The translations under genes and the position numbers were made by a program. DNA of 64,000 nt from Pristionchus mayeri. Lineage: Eukaryota > Nematoda > Chromadorea > Rhabditida > Neodiplogasteridae. The stretch spans positions 35,096,901 to 35,160,900 of the forward strand of contig BTRK01000006.1 in the NCBI GenBank assembly GCA_036245805.1. The letters are read 5' to 3'. Below are positions 38,001-48,494 of the stretch, piece by piece. The notes beneath the pieces are model-generated. The model was not told the DNA's origin. It saw only the letters and a program-made list of their open reading frames with translations, and ran no database searches. Position 1 is the stretch's first letter. Every line of letters starts with the position of its first letter.

Positions 38001-41000
38001 ATATGGATTTCCTACAGGTTCGACAACATCAGAGCCGAATTCTTCGTAGATACTATCAGTGAAATCTCGAGCTACCCATTCACTCCATTGTACATTCAAC
38101 AGAATGCGGAGATGAATCGAACAGATCTCATGGTAACTATTCCTTTCTTTTGGAACGTATCATAAGCAGGAAGGGATAGTCGGGAGAACCGGAATAGTCC
38201 GATACGGTATATTGTGAAGTCATTATCATTTTGCACGCTTCATGTCGAAAACGAAATTAGTAGGAGAAAAAATTAGGTTTAAAAAAGAACAATGATTAGC
38301 TATGAGTGTGAAAATGTTTGTGAAGTATCATATAGGTGAAAACCACGTTGATATTCATACTCAAAATTCTTTCAGATACATTGTGTGAATCTTGATTTAT
38401 CTAGATTCAAACCGATAAAAGGACTATGGGAAGGGAAGAAGGTGAGACGCTATTCATTTTTTGAACAAAAAAGTCTTACCTATCCTCCAATAGAGCGATC
38501 GGTGAAATCTATTGCATTTCTAGGTTGGCACTGTCAAGCATGACGTTCTGGTTAAAGTTCTCGTCCCTGAAGATGATGCTATGAGCGAGATGTGGAAAGG
38601 CAAAACGTGAGTAATCAATGCACGGTGGAGAATGATGAAGGAAAATGGTTGTTGCAGGGTGAAGGCGTTACTCCTTCACTACGAGGGAATTGAGAATTCG
38701 ACTCCAGGAAGGCTGCGACTGATCCTGCAGCAGATCGAGGGATTGGCAGAGGCGAGTTCCTATTCAGAAGCATGAGGTTAGATGGTATGATTCAGGAAGA
38801 AGTGCCTCTCCTACTGGCGCGCGAATATGCTGACATCCCTATCGGGCGCCCAGGTGAGATCACCTATCATTAAGCTATTCAATAATTCTCTAGCCAAATA
38901 ATTCACTAAATTTCCATCGTATCATCTTAATAACATGCATTGACGATACCTCCGCATCAGATTACGTGGAATCGGATGACGATGAGGAGGAGGAGGATGA
39001 AGGAATGATCGAGGAACAGCGATCGCCTGAAGACGATGAAGTGGCGAGAGTAAACCAGGAGAGAGCTGAACCCGCCCAGGGATACTCATATGGATACGAA
39101 GGTACGAATTGTCGTTTTGAGGAGAATGAATACAGCTAAACATCAATTAGATTTGGGAATGATTTGCAAGATCGTAATGTATTTTGCAGAATATCGTGCA
39201 GAAAATCGTCCAGTGAGAAGGGTCGAATTAGTGAATCTGAACAACGCAAGACGTCGGAACAGAAATGGACCTGAGGAAAAGGGTATGATGACACCGCTTT
39301 TATTACTGCAAATATAGGAGAATATATGCACAAAAATAAAAATAAATAAATAAAAAGAGAGAGGCGTAAATGATGATCATGACAGACCACGGATTCGAAG
39401 AAGAGTTGCTACCAGCACGTCCAATAAATGGACGAGGAGTCTTCGGTAATAGAGCATACAGACAAGCAGGTATCTTGCGCAGATGGGAGGAGGAAGCTTC
39501 TCTAAGAGAGGAGTATAGCCCGACGTAATTCTTGTCGCAGATCTCGGTGCACCTCCTCTGAATTGGAGTTTTCCACAACGACAAGACGGGCAATGGAATA
39601 TGTCATGTTGTTCTGCTCAGCCTCAAACTCTTCAATATCAACGAGATGCGAGAGGCAATTGGATCAGAGAGAGTCAACCTGGATGCAGCAGAGAAATTTG
39701 GGGAAACCAGAGGTAAATAATTGTCGTAAAATGCTCCTCTTGATTTTCTTTTTTTATGATGAAACTGCGAACCGATTTCTCAAGAGAATTTCGCTAATCA
39801 ATAGTGCAAAGTACACATTTTTCCAATATTTCCATAAGATTTGATGCAATCTTTATCATTTTCTTCAGCAGCAACTCTGAAAGGAGAACGTCTCAGATCG
39901 AGCGGAATCCATCACCCGTTGTGAGTTTTCTTGTTTGTAACAGTGTACAGTGAGCATATATCAGAAAGAACACTGATGATTGCAGGAGAAAGAGACGGGC
40001 CTCCTCGCCTTCCACTGCATCAAGTATTCCCTCTTCTACACACTGTCCAAGCACTTGGTGGAGTACACCGGCAATGCAGGGTCAGTGCTCAAAGTTCTTG
40101 TTGGAACAGAAATTTGTAACGATTAAATATTTAGAGTGCAGAATCTCAAAATCGGATCATGGGCGCGGTTCCACATGAACTGTTCGACACTTCCGTACAA
40201 GGTGCGAAAATAAATACCTGAATTAATTTTATCAACGATCTTCTATCATTCATGAGTTCCTACTCTCACATACCTCATTAAGATTCGTCATGAGACTGTG
40301 GAGATAATTACGAGATTCAGCAAACAGTATGTCCGTGACGGCGAGATCTATGTACGCTTTACCTCCATTCATATCATTAATTTTGTCTGCATTACAACGT
40401 GGATTATTTTTTAGAATGCTATGACGGATGTAATCGATTCAATCGAGTGAATTGTAGTTGCTGAATCGTGGAACGCTCAACCCGACGAGAACAGAATTCG
40501 CATGTGCTGTTGTCTCCGACGTCAAACTCGGCAATGAAGTAAAGATCCCTTCTGAATCTCTTCCTTTCACAATGGAAGTTGAGGTTCGGAATCTGAAGTT
40601 GAGTACGGGAGATCTCCTCGACATCACACGACTCAAACTGGATCATAAGTACGACGTCTGGGTTCGATTCAACGGGCAGAGCCGACAGTGGGAATTCAGC
40701 TCCATCGAGGTAAATCAAAATTTCATCTAGGTTGTTTTTTTCAGTAGCGATTGATTTTTAATTTCGCATAATTGCATCCCTGCAGGTGAAAACGGATACG
40801 TATGAATTAGAGCAGGAGGATGAGATCCAAGTACTCAAGAGGGAGGAAAAGCAGAAACTTCAATCCAGAATTTCAATGTCGGATGAAGAATTGAATGACC
40901 TTCCAACCAGAATTTCAACGTCGGATGAAGACTTTAACGAGGTTTTGTGAAATTAGATGTTAGGCGTTGATTTGTTTTGCTTAGACGAGAAAGGATTGGA

Positions 41001-42130
41001 GAGAAGGCCATAATACGGAACGGAACTCGATTAGGTACAGCAAGGACAAAGACAACATCAGACGTCACAAGACAACCGTTTGTGTTCCCACATACTTCCT
41101 GTAAATGGTGCTCTTTGTTCAGAAATCCTCGATTCATTCTACCTCTGGATCCTTCGCTCCCTCGGTAGCAGAGGTGGGGTTGGATTCATTTTTCCATTTA
41201 AAGAAGGACTGTCAGCAAAGTTGAAATTTTGACGTTGTCATAACCATTACCGACCTTTGTACAACCATAAGAGATTCTGAAAATTTCAAATGCGTATCTC
41301 TATTTTTAACCGAGTTATCATTAGTTGGCAGAATGCCAAGGAGGGCTTGAAGGGAAGGGACGTGCGGGAATTCAAATATCTAGAAGATTTTTCAAAAACT
41401 GGTCGGATTCGAACCCGCAACCTTCCGATTACGCAGCGACTGCTTTACCACTGAGCTATGCGATTGACCTTTGCCTATCCTCTTAGCTCGCGCTATGATC
41501 ATGGGATGATTGTCTAGGTCATGGTTATGACAGCGTCAAAAATTTAACTTTGCTGACACTCCTTCTTTAAAAGACCTAATTTTGAAATGAAAAGTCATCG
41601 AATATGCATGTTAACTGAAATAAGATGTTCAGGGTTCAATTCGGAGTTCATCGAAATTGAAGTCTGCTAGTAACCGCTCTTGCGTCCCCACTCTCGCCTC
41701 GGTACGCTTCCACGATGTATCTTGAAATGTAAATGCAATGATTTTTTTACAAATTATATTTATTGATTTGCAATTTCATCTAATTTCGTTCAGACTTCAT
41801 CGAGAATGACGACAGCGACATTAACCCAAGAGAAGGTTGGTGATCTATTTCCCGAATCTTCGATCATGCAGATACTCAGAGTCTGAAGGATCTCCAGAGA
41901 CAGCTGAGGGAAGCCACGAGACTACTCCAAGCAGTCTGGGGCTACCAGGTTATTTAGACAATATTTCCATTCGAAAATATGGTTGCAGGAAGTGCGAAAT
42001 GTAGTGAGAGAGGACAACTTCTTCATGTACGATCACGTGGGAAATTGGCTGAAGGCTGAGGAAGAGGTGAGCGGATGGGGGGAAGAGAGTACTCAGGGAG
42101 TAGTTGCAGGATCAACGAAGCAGAGAATGA
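35071..42130 (+). CDS. Uncharacterised protein, about 1,026 residues, 32 exons
   Basis: Exons include 35071-35204, 35368-35647, 36094-36153, 36443-36531, 36614-36719, 36830-36923, 37714-37825, 38018-38132, 38658-38751, 38961-39101, 39541-39712, 40458-40709, 40786-40941, 41123-41164, 41633-41701, 41872-41948, 41989-42066 and 42110-42130. Phases add up throughout. The start MLPQQGRGFIWDTPEL has no signal peptide. The N-terminal half is globular. A basic segment (KLERRRKNAAERRERVMRR) lies near residue 275, an acidic run (ESDDDEEEEDEG) near residue 500, and a globular region with IGSWARFHMN and YDVWVRFNGQ follows. The tail is Ser-rich and ends in a coiled-coil-like LKDLQRQLREATRLL. I do not recognise the family. 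Exon 14 ends at a GC donor (GAG|GCGAGT). The start of exon 2 and the 32-base intron 41840-41871 are the weakest points. Confidence 0.78.
35774..36036. repeat. Foldback MITE in intron 2 of the uncharacterised gene
   Basis: An inverted repeat of 263 bp. CTTCGTATAGCCGATGGGG is mirrored by CCCCATCGGCTATACGAAG. The centre is at ATTAAATCTTAAACCTTAAT (about 35896-35915). The arms of about 125 bp differ at only a few positions. Confidence 0.93.
36207..36347. repeat. GC-rich foldback in intron 3 of the uncharacterised gene
   Basis: Arms of about 47 bp, AGGATGCGCGCCACTTTT... and its mirror, around a 46-bp loop. Much more GC-rich (GGCGCCGCC) than the surrounding introns, so it belongs to a different family. 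Confidence 0.92.
37431..37608. repeat. Foldback with internal tandem unit ACAAGTTGTAAACAAG
   Basis: An inverted repeat of 178 bp in the intron 37360-37713. Each arm contains two copies of a CACAAGTTGTAAACAAG unit separated by TGCAAAACAAGTATAGAACA. Loop of about 45 bp. Confidence 0.92.
41198..41570. mobile_element. tRNA-carrying TTAA MITE, copy 3
   Basis: A 373-bp copy with the same ends as at 14628 and 19507. It lies in the intron 41165-41632 of the uncharacterised gene. All three copies are in the same orientation relative to their host gene, so the tRNA-like block is antisense to transcription each time. Confidence 0.92.
41400..41469 (-). other. tRNA-like block in MITE copy 3
   Basis: A box and B box as in the other copies. 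The anticodon loop region reads CTGCGTAA, which does not give a standard seven-base loop. The acceptor arm is unpaired. It is a remnant or polymerase III promoter, not a tRNA gene. Confidence 0.65.
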
Positions 42131-42143
42131 GGTGACTGAGGAG

Positions 42144-42149
42144 AATAAA
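42144..42149 (+). terminator. Polyadenylation signal AATAAA
   Basis: AATAAA stands 14 bases after the stop codon of the uncharacterised gene (42128-42130), at the spacing usual for short nematode 3' UTRs. Confidence 0.6.
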
Positions 42150-42442
42150 AGCATGTACACAAATTAATCTTCTTGTAACATTCCAAACAACCCTAGTACC
42201 ATTATAATCCCATTAGTTACGTTCTCATAATAGAAACAACGATTTCCTTCTGGTGATGTCACATCGTACCCATCGACTGTCATAGATTACGAAGAATTGT
42301 TGAATTACGAATAGCTGGAAATAGTTGCGGAAATAGTAGTGATTCGAAGCAATGTGAATTTAGAAGGTGATTGAAGTAGTAGAAACGTTGTCAGTTAACA
42401 GTTGTTAGTTTAAGAAGACTCCTGGTATGTACCGAGCTTAAT

Positions 42443-42805
42443 TTACTCTTGAACCTGAATAAATATGACTTTGCCAATACAACGATTAGCAGTTTTCCTC
42501 TTGTTGAAATCTCCATTTCCAGCATAATTAAGTGGAATCTCAGTTCTTGAATGAACAATTACGTCATGGGTCTTGAATGAACAATCGAGTAAAATTGTTG
42601 CAGATACAATTTTCACATAAAGCGTTCCGGGAAATATAATATTTCGAAAATTCTTCCTTTCTCCATGAAGCGACATATTGACCAAATATAAAACCTTAGA
42701 ATTCCCTAAATTCACGCACAACAAAAGTAATAACTGCACAATCATTATAACATTGGCAGCAAGCTTGCGAAGGGAAACCGTTGATATCAATGTTATCCGA
42801 ATCAC
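42443..42805 (-). CDS. Possible intronless secreted protein, 120 codons (doubtful)
   Basis: An uninterrupted minus-strand frame. An internal Met starts a hydrophobic stretch, MIVQLLLLLCVNLGNS, that would serve as a signal peptide, leaving about 100 residues with three cysteines. I recognise no family, and an intronless gene is unusual for this window. It may be chance. Otherwise the gap 42150-43228 shows nothing I can support. Confidence 0.25.
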   Translation of the reverse strand: MIRITLISTVSLRKLAANVIMIVQLLLLLCVNLGNSKVLYLVNMSLHGERKNFRNIIFPGTLYVKIVSATILLDCSFKTHDVIVHSRTEIPLNYAGNGDFNKRKTANRCIGKVIFIQVQE

Positions 42806-43228
42806 GATCCAGGTAATTAATTCTTCTATGGGTTGACAAACCTCGATGGTATTTATTTTTCTTTGTTTAAACGAACCGCAGACTTTTTACATCGATTAAT
42901 TTGGTGAATCTTTCTAGAATATTATACTATGTTCAGTCAAGGCTCGTTCAGTCGAATAGGTAGTACAGTCTTTTCTGGAAATCCTGTACAAGCTCACGTG
43001 CACCAATGCACGACTACATGCGAAACCCTCTATTGGAGTGCTTTCGGGAGAAGAAACATGTCCCATCATTCCATCGTGGATGAGTCCTTTCCATTTCACC
43101 TCGTGATACCGAGGAGTAGCGAAGGCGATGCGTCTTGCTTTTTAAATTTACTTTTGGACAATTCTGTTTAGCTCTTTTTATTAACCCATTAGCAGTAACA
43201 TATTCCTTATAGTTCCGATTGAATCCGA

Positions 43229-43591
43229 ATGAGATTCATCGTCATCTTGGTACTCTTGATGGGAGCACCCACGGTCATCCCGAGTGAGATGTTTTCACAA
43301 AATCAGATAAAAGAATATATTTTTGCATACTGAGTCGTCCAGAGATCACTTGCTATACTATTAAAATGATATACCAGATGATTTTCTCTAAATCTGTGCA
43401 TTGCAGTGACCGGCATTGGGCTTATGCCGTGGTCATCTCGGCTCTCTTGGGTCAAGCGGACCGTACCTCTGCCCGATCCACCTGTTCGCGATTCTGCCCC
43501 GGAGGTGATCTACCACCACGGAAAGAGAAACATCGCTATCCCAACAATTGAGGAACCAGAAAAAGTGCACAGAACACAGGCGACTGAGTGA
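43229..43591 (+). CDS. Small secreted peptide precursor with KR and GKR sites (NLP-like)
   Basis: Two exons, 43229-43283 and 43407-43591, give 79 residues. The N-terminus MRFIVILVLLMGAPTVIP is a clear signal peptide, encoded by exon 1. Exon 2 contains SWVKR and, 20 residues later, YHHGKR. GKR is the classic amidation plus dibasic cleavage site, so one amidated peptide ending in IYHH-amide could be released between the two KR sites. The tail after GKR is acidic with no cysteine. This is the layout of a neuropeptide-like protein. The sequence itself matches no family I know, so function is inferred from processing sites only. It should act as a secreted signal, most likely from neurons or gut. 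Confidence 0.62.
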
Positions 43592-44610
43592 TCAACATGA
43601 GCCATACAATAATTTTCTACGATCTTTCTGTATCTAATGCTCCAGACAATAATAATTGCGATGTGTTCTGATCGATGTGACTGATAAATCTCCTGTTGAT
43701 ATTCTGCATCCTGTCTATGCGGTTGAGCTGAAATATTGGCATTGTACCTCAAAAAAAAACTTGTCCCTTGACAAAGAAAAGGAGTGATTTTTTCCAAATT
43801 TAAAGTGACTGAGAAACACGCCTCGGTGACATTTCAATTCTTCCGTTGATTATCGATCTTGTAATGCATGTATAACAGTAGTGCTTTAGAAGAAAAGTTT
43901 TCTGCGGAGAATGGCAGCATTCGTCAATTCTATTTTCTATTTTTCCTCCTTCCCTGCTGGATGATGCACGATCTCTTCAGGTGCATCATTCTCCTCACTT
44001 TGATTCTGCTCTGTCAAAGCGTGTAATCTGTAATTGGCAAGATTACACGTTTAGCTTTTGCCACGGCAATTCTGAGTAAATTACCATCTACTTTCTCTCG
44101 TGACTGCCTGATATCGAGGCCTTCGTCAGTCCTTGCAGAGTACGAGGAGTTGGAAAATATCTATTAATAATACTTTTTTCTTTTTTTCAAAAATATTATC
44201 AATGAACATTTCAATAGAGAGATGAGGGTTGTCGCAGAGTAACGGTTTATGGATGAACTTAGTAGCTCCATATTTGCATAATGTATGTAATTTTGCTGTA
44301 ATTTCGGAAGTCGCACCTTACACTGCACCCCTATGAGCAGAGTTCCGTACCGAAAACAGGTATTGACTAGCACTGAAACTATATCAAGAACATGCGTACA
44401 AGCTCAATCCTTTATTCATACTACATAATGACAATTATTATGAAGTATTTTGCCAAGATGATCTCATATTCATTCGCCAATTCAATCGCCATCAGTTCGT
44501 CGTGTTCAAATATTTCGTAGAGTATAATGGTAGGTGATCATAGGGAGGAGTATGCACGGGAGGAGAGGAGATCGCAGAGAGGATTGATGAAGTTGAATGT
44601 TTTGAATCAA
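43592..44610. other. Intergenic gap, convergent 3' ends
   Basis: AT-rich. No exon chain, repeat or RNA gene that I can support. The inverted word TAATCTGTAATTGGCAAGATTA at about 44025-44047 is short and may be chance. Confidence 0.5.
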
Positions 44611-45010
44611 TCAGTTGGTTCCACAGCATTGCTCGACGATCTGAAGTAGCGTTGGTTAATTTTCCAGATGCTCATGAGCTCACTTCAAAGAAAGTGCAGG
44701 TGTCGGTGCAGCAGCGAATGAGTACATTCGCCTTCCCTCGAGTGATTATCTGCGCACGACGGTCTGAATCAACGAATATTATGCATTTCATCTCAATATT
44801 CATGAACTGACTTCCTTCGCACACTTTGCACGCACTCGCAGCAATCTGTCTCAGGCGTCGCCCACAGAAGTGAAGATGGGCGTGCCATTGAGTGGGATCG
44901 GCGAGGTCGACGTCGAGGGGTGCAATCTGATCCTCGATGACATCGTCTACGAAGTTCCCCAGAGTGACAGAAAGAAGACAGAAGACGAGCAGAAGCTCGA
45001 GTCGAAACAT
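44611..45010 (-). CDS. Insulin-like peptide, nematode type with eight cysteines
   Basis: Three minus-strand exons, 44812-45010, 44684-44763 and 44611-44640, with matching phases give 102 residues. The start ATG is 45008-45010. MFRLELLLVFCLLSVTLG is the signal peptide. A short acidic propeptide follows, then the B chain HFCGRRLRQIAASACKVC, with Cys-x11-Cys as in insulin and an extra Cys after two residues. Only about 15 residues separate it from the A chain RCCTDTCTFFEIVEQCC. That is CC-x3-C-x8-C, exactly the insulin spacing, plus an extra final Cys. The extra B and A cysteines should form the fourth disulphide seen in many C. elegans insulins, and the very short connecting segment is also typical. 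The 48-base intron 44764-44811 is a multiple of three and could be retained, adding 16 residues. The last A-chain cysteines lie in the tiny third exon. A secreted ligand for a DAF-2-type receptor is expected. Confidence 0.86.
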
Positions 45011-46009
45011 CACTCAGAGCTGGGAGAATTAGCCCAATCTGCGTCTTTAAGAGCACTTCTGTGGGCGGAGTCTGTATGAGCATCGATGATGTGAGAGTGT
45101 GAGCAAGAATCTCTGAGTTTCCTGTACTATCTCGCTTTCGAACTTGGTTAGCTCCTCCCATTATATTGATCAGCATGAACCCACCTAAGTGCATGATGAA
45201 CAACATTTTAGTGATAGGAGCGGTACAGTATTCTGCTGTTTATTCTGGAGATAATTAATCCCCAATAAAATCCCATGAGAATAGTTATACGAGCTAACGT
45301 AATGGTAAATATGATCATAGTGTGTGTTAGTTCTCCGCCTTTCTTCAATAGAAAACAGATAGAAGAGAAGTAAAGTATAAATTAGTCATTACTTCAAATG
45401 CAAATATAAACGCAACTATTTATTCCATCCATGCTTTTACCGGGAAACAGTAAAATTCTTGACGAAGCAATTGCACCGTGCAACGAACCCACACCTCCCT
45501 GGAACTACCTGAATATATCCGGATGACGTTGATCATGATTCAAAGTGTTGTCTACTACTATTTTTGTTTTTTTTTTAAATTGGATACTTTTCTTGCGTCT
45601 TTGATCTCATTGCGCATTACGTCACCTAATGATTAGGAACTGTATTATTACCATTCATTGCGCAGCGTAATATGTACAGGTGATTGAAATTCTCTCATTT
45701 CATTTCCGGGCAAAGAATTTAGCCTGACGGATTGTACTCTAGCCCACGTTAGTACGATGACAAACAGCTATTTGCGCAGAACGAGGCATGTAATTTACGA
45801 AATTTCCCGTGCGTAAACGAAGCGTGGCAATTTGTCAAATAGTTGGTTTAAATCCAGCGTAAACAGAAAAATCAGAAGCATGATGTTACTGAGCATAACA
45901 TGACGACGTGGAGATTGAGAACGGCAGAGAAGAAGTAATGTTGTTAACATTGCGATCTCGAAATTTGAAGTTCCGATAAAATGTTGACAAAGTATATGTT
46001 TCATAAACA
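45011..46009. other. Intergenic region upstream of the insulin-like gene
   Basis: Holds the presumed promoter of the minus-strand insulin gene. I see no further exons. AT-rich 45340-45600 has no repeat structure that I can support. Confidence 0.5.
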
Positions 46010-47064
46010 TATCACGCCTCTCACGAGAGAATCGAGCTGAATTTGCCATTCATGGGAATGGAGGAAAATCGTAAATTGAGTTCTAACCTGTTTTGGCCAT
46101 CCTAAGGCATGCTTGAGTGATTCCCAAAGTCTTGTTGTGCAGACTTCATTTCGGGGCTTCCTACACCGAGTCGCAATTCGGCATCACTCCCTTCAAGGGC
46201 CGATTTCTCGAAAACAGTGACAGATTGAGCAAAATGGGCCTCTGAATGACCTCGGCTCATTTTTTGAGCTCTATCGATCTATTTAAACCAATTTTTCTGA
46301 ATCCAATTTTGAACAGTGGTACACTTCAGAGCATTTTTCTCAAAAATGTAGGTGCAGAAGCAGCTCAAATTTCTTCAATCAATCCAGCTCGACGAGAGCT
46401 TTCCAATGAGTGGTTTACCAAAAAAATACGGGCACGGTGGTGAAACTTTCGCCCCTTTTACGTTTTTCGATCATTTAAAGGCACTCATTCCTCGCACACC
46501 GCACGTATTTTTGGAATGAGGGAATAGTGAGAACAATGGGGGGAGTGAGGGACAATGGGATCATTTCACTCCGCGCCCTCAAAAACGCGCAGTGTGCGAG
46601 GAATGGAGTGACTTCAAATGATCGAAAAACGTAAATGGGGCGAAAGATTCACCACCGTGCCCGTATTGTTTTGATAAACCACTCATTGTAAAGCTCTCGT
46701 CGAGCTGCATTGATTGAAGAAATTTGAGCTGCTTCTGCACCTACATTTTTGAGAAAAATGCCCTGAAGTGTACTACTGTTCAAAATCGGATTCAGAAAAA
46801 TTGGTTTAAATAGATCGATAGAGCTCAAAAAAATGAGCCGGGGTCATTCAGAGGCCAATTTCGCTCAATCTATCACCGTTTTCGAGAAATCGGCCCTTGA
46901 AGTGAGTGATGCCGAATTGCGACCATGTGTAGGAAGCTCCAAATTGAAGTCTGCACAATAAAACTTCGGGGGTCCCTCAGGCATGCCTTAGGATGGCCAA
47001 AACCGGTTAGAACTAAATTCACCATTCCCACACCCAGCTCGATTCTCTCATGAGAGGCGTGATA
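46010..47064. repeat. TA-bounded foldback element, family T1, about 1.05 kb
   Basis: The left end TATCACGCCTCTCACGAGA is mirrored by TCTCATGAGAGGCGTGATA on the right. Arms of about 480 bp meet around 46530 with a short loop. Flanked by TA-rich sequence. No transposase frame. Relatives are at 57233-58261 (same ends) and 54575-55309 (variant ends), and a diverged end lies at about 59880-59920. Confidence 0.92.
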
Positions 47065-48494
47065 TGTGTAGTAGACCACAAGGAAAAACTTTTTTAAACA
47101 TTTTTTTCCACATTCTAATTCTCAGATGTCTTAATCAGATCTCATCTCTCGGACGACCTTGTGAGAAAAAGCAGCCAGAATATTCTGCATTTTCGCCAAT
47201 ACTTGCGCGTGAAAGTAGGAGGGTGCGAGCATGAGAGCAAATCCTTTGATCTCAAACACTTTTCTGTCATGACCTCTCATTCAGACTATCCCTTCCCTCG
47301 CGGTGTGCTCCTGGTTCTCTCTCCTCTCCTTTGAGATCTAACGAACGCTTGGGAACTTTATTAGGACGGGAAACGACAGTGGGGAATGGGGCAGATCAAG
47401 GACGAGAAATGAGGAAGGAAAGGAAGGTTAACAGTAATTTATGCGTGCCCATTAAATCTGTACTTCCTGAATCCTAATGAAATTATCAGGAATTTACATC
47501 TCCGCTTCCTTAGCATAACGAAACAGTTTTGGTGTTGAGCCTGAGGAATCAATCAGGAAGAGAACTTTAATTATCTTTATATAAACGTTATATAGATTTT
47601 CAGTGAAGGGAAGCTCGCTAGGGATGTCAAAACCTTCAGCGAGTGAACGAAGATAACTTCATTTTCGGTTTCCGGAATGGAAAAGCTCGAAATCTGCGCA
47701 GGGTAGCTAACTGACCTTATGAATTTGTCACTTGTCTCATATTTTCTTTTGAATTTCCTTTTACCAAAATATCGCAATTATTGTACGGTCCAGAATATAC
47801 ATTTATTTAAACGCCGATGAAGCGAGCCCTTACAACTGTCAGTTGCTAATTAGCCAGTTGCGCATTTTGCCTTCTTTTTATTTTTCAAATTTCACGTGAC
47901 AGTTCGCAGTTAATCAAATGAAAGCAATCAATCGAAGAGTTCTATATTACATTGAAATGTAATCTAAATGAATTTACATTGAAATGTAAATTCATTTAGA
48001 TCGTGCAAAAGCGGTATTAATCCAAGTGTGCCGCTTTCTCATCCTTTTTCTGTTCATACTCGTTAGATCATTATAAAACTCTAGAGGTGGGTCAGCGGCT
48101 AGTTTGGGCGACCGGTGAGACAGAACTGGACTGGAGTTACTACACTGTCAAATCTTCAAAATGCAACCTTACGTTTCATGGTGGTATCTACGCTTCCGAA
48201 TACGAAAAAAAACAAAATAAATTTAAAAAAACAATCAGATTAAGCGAACCTCAGTTCCATCTCTAGATGTTTTTATACGAGCAACCTTGATTTTCAACAA
48301 CTTCCTTATAGTTTCGATCTTTCGAACATGATCCTCTTTCTTCATCCGGACAACATAAAGGGAAAACTGAGGAACTCCGTAGAAAGTGACCGTTCTTGTT
48401 TTAGACCCCTCCATGCCCCTATTAATTCCAAACGCCCATACTTCCATCTGCATATAACTTAGGGAAAGTCCTTTCCTACCTTGGGAGTGCAATT
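47065..48494. other. Intergenic region with a small hairpin at 47962-48001
   Basis: No exon chain is seen. ATCTAAATGAATTTACA at 47962 is mirrored at 47985-48001 around a 6-base loop, a perfect 17-bp stem. The last 100 bases (GGGAAAGTCCTTTCCTACC...) are shared with the region just before the second C6 gene (61414-61450), so they are probably its duplicated promoter or 5' UTR. Confidence 0.7.

Noticed and set aside
42929..43171. 80-codon frame with a GRR site, considered as a peptide precursor
   Set aside because: No signal peptide at the start and no splice support.
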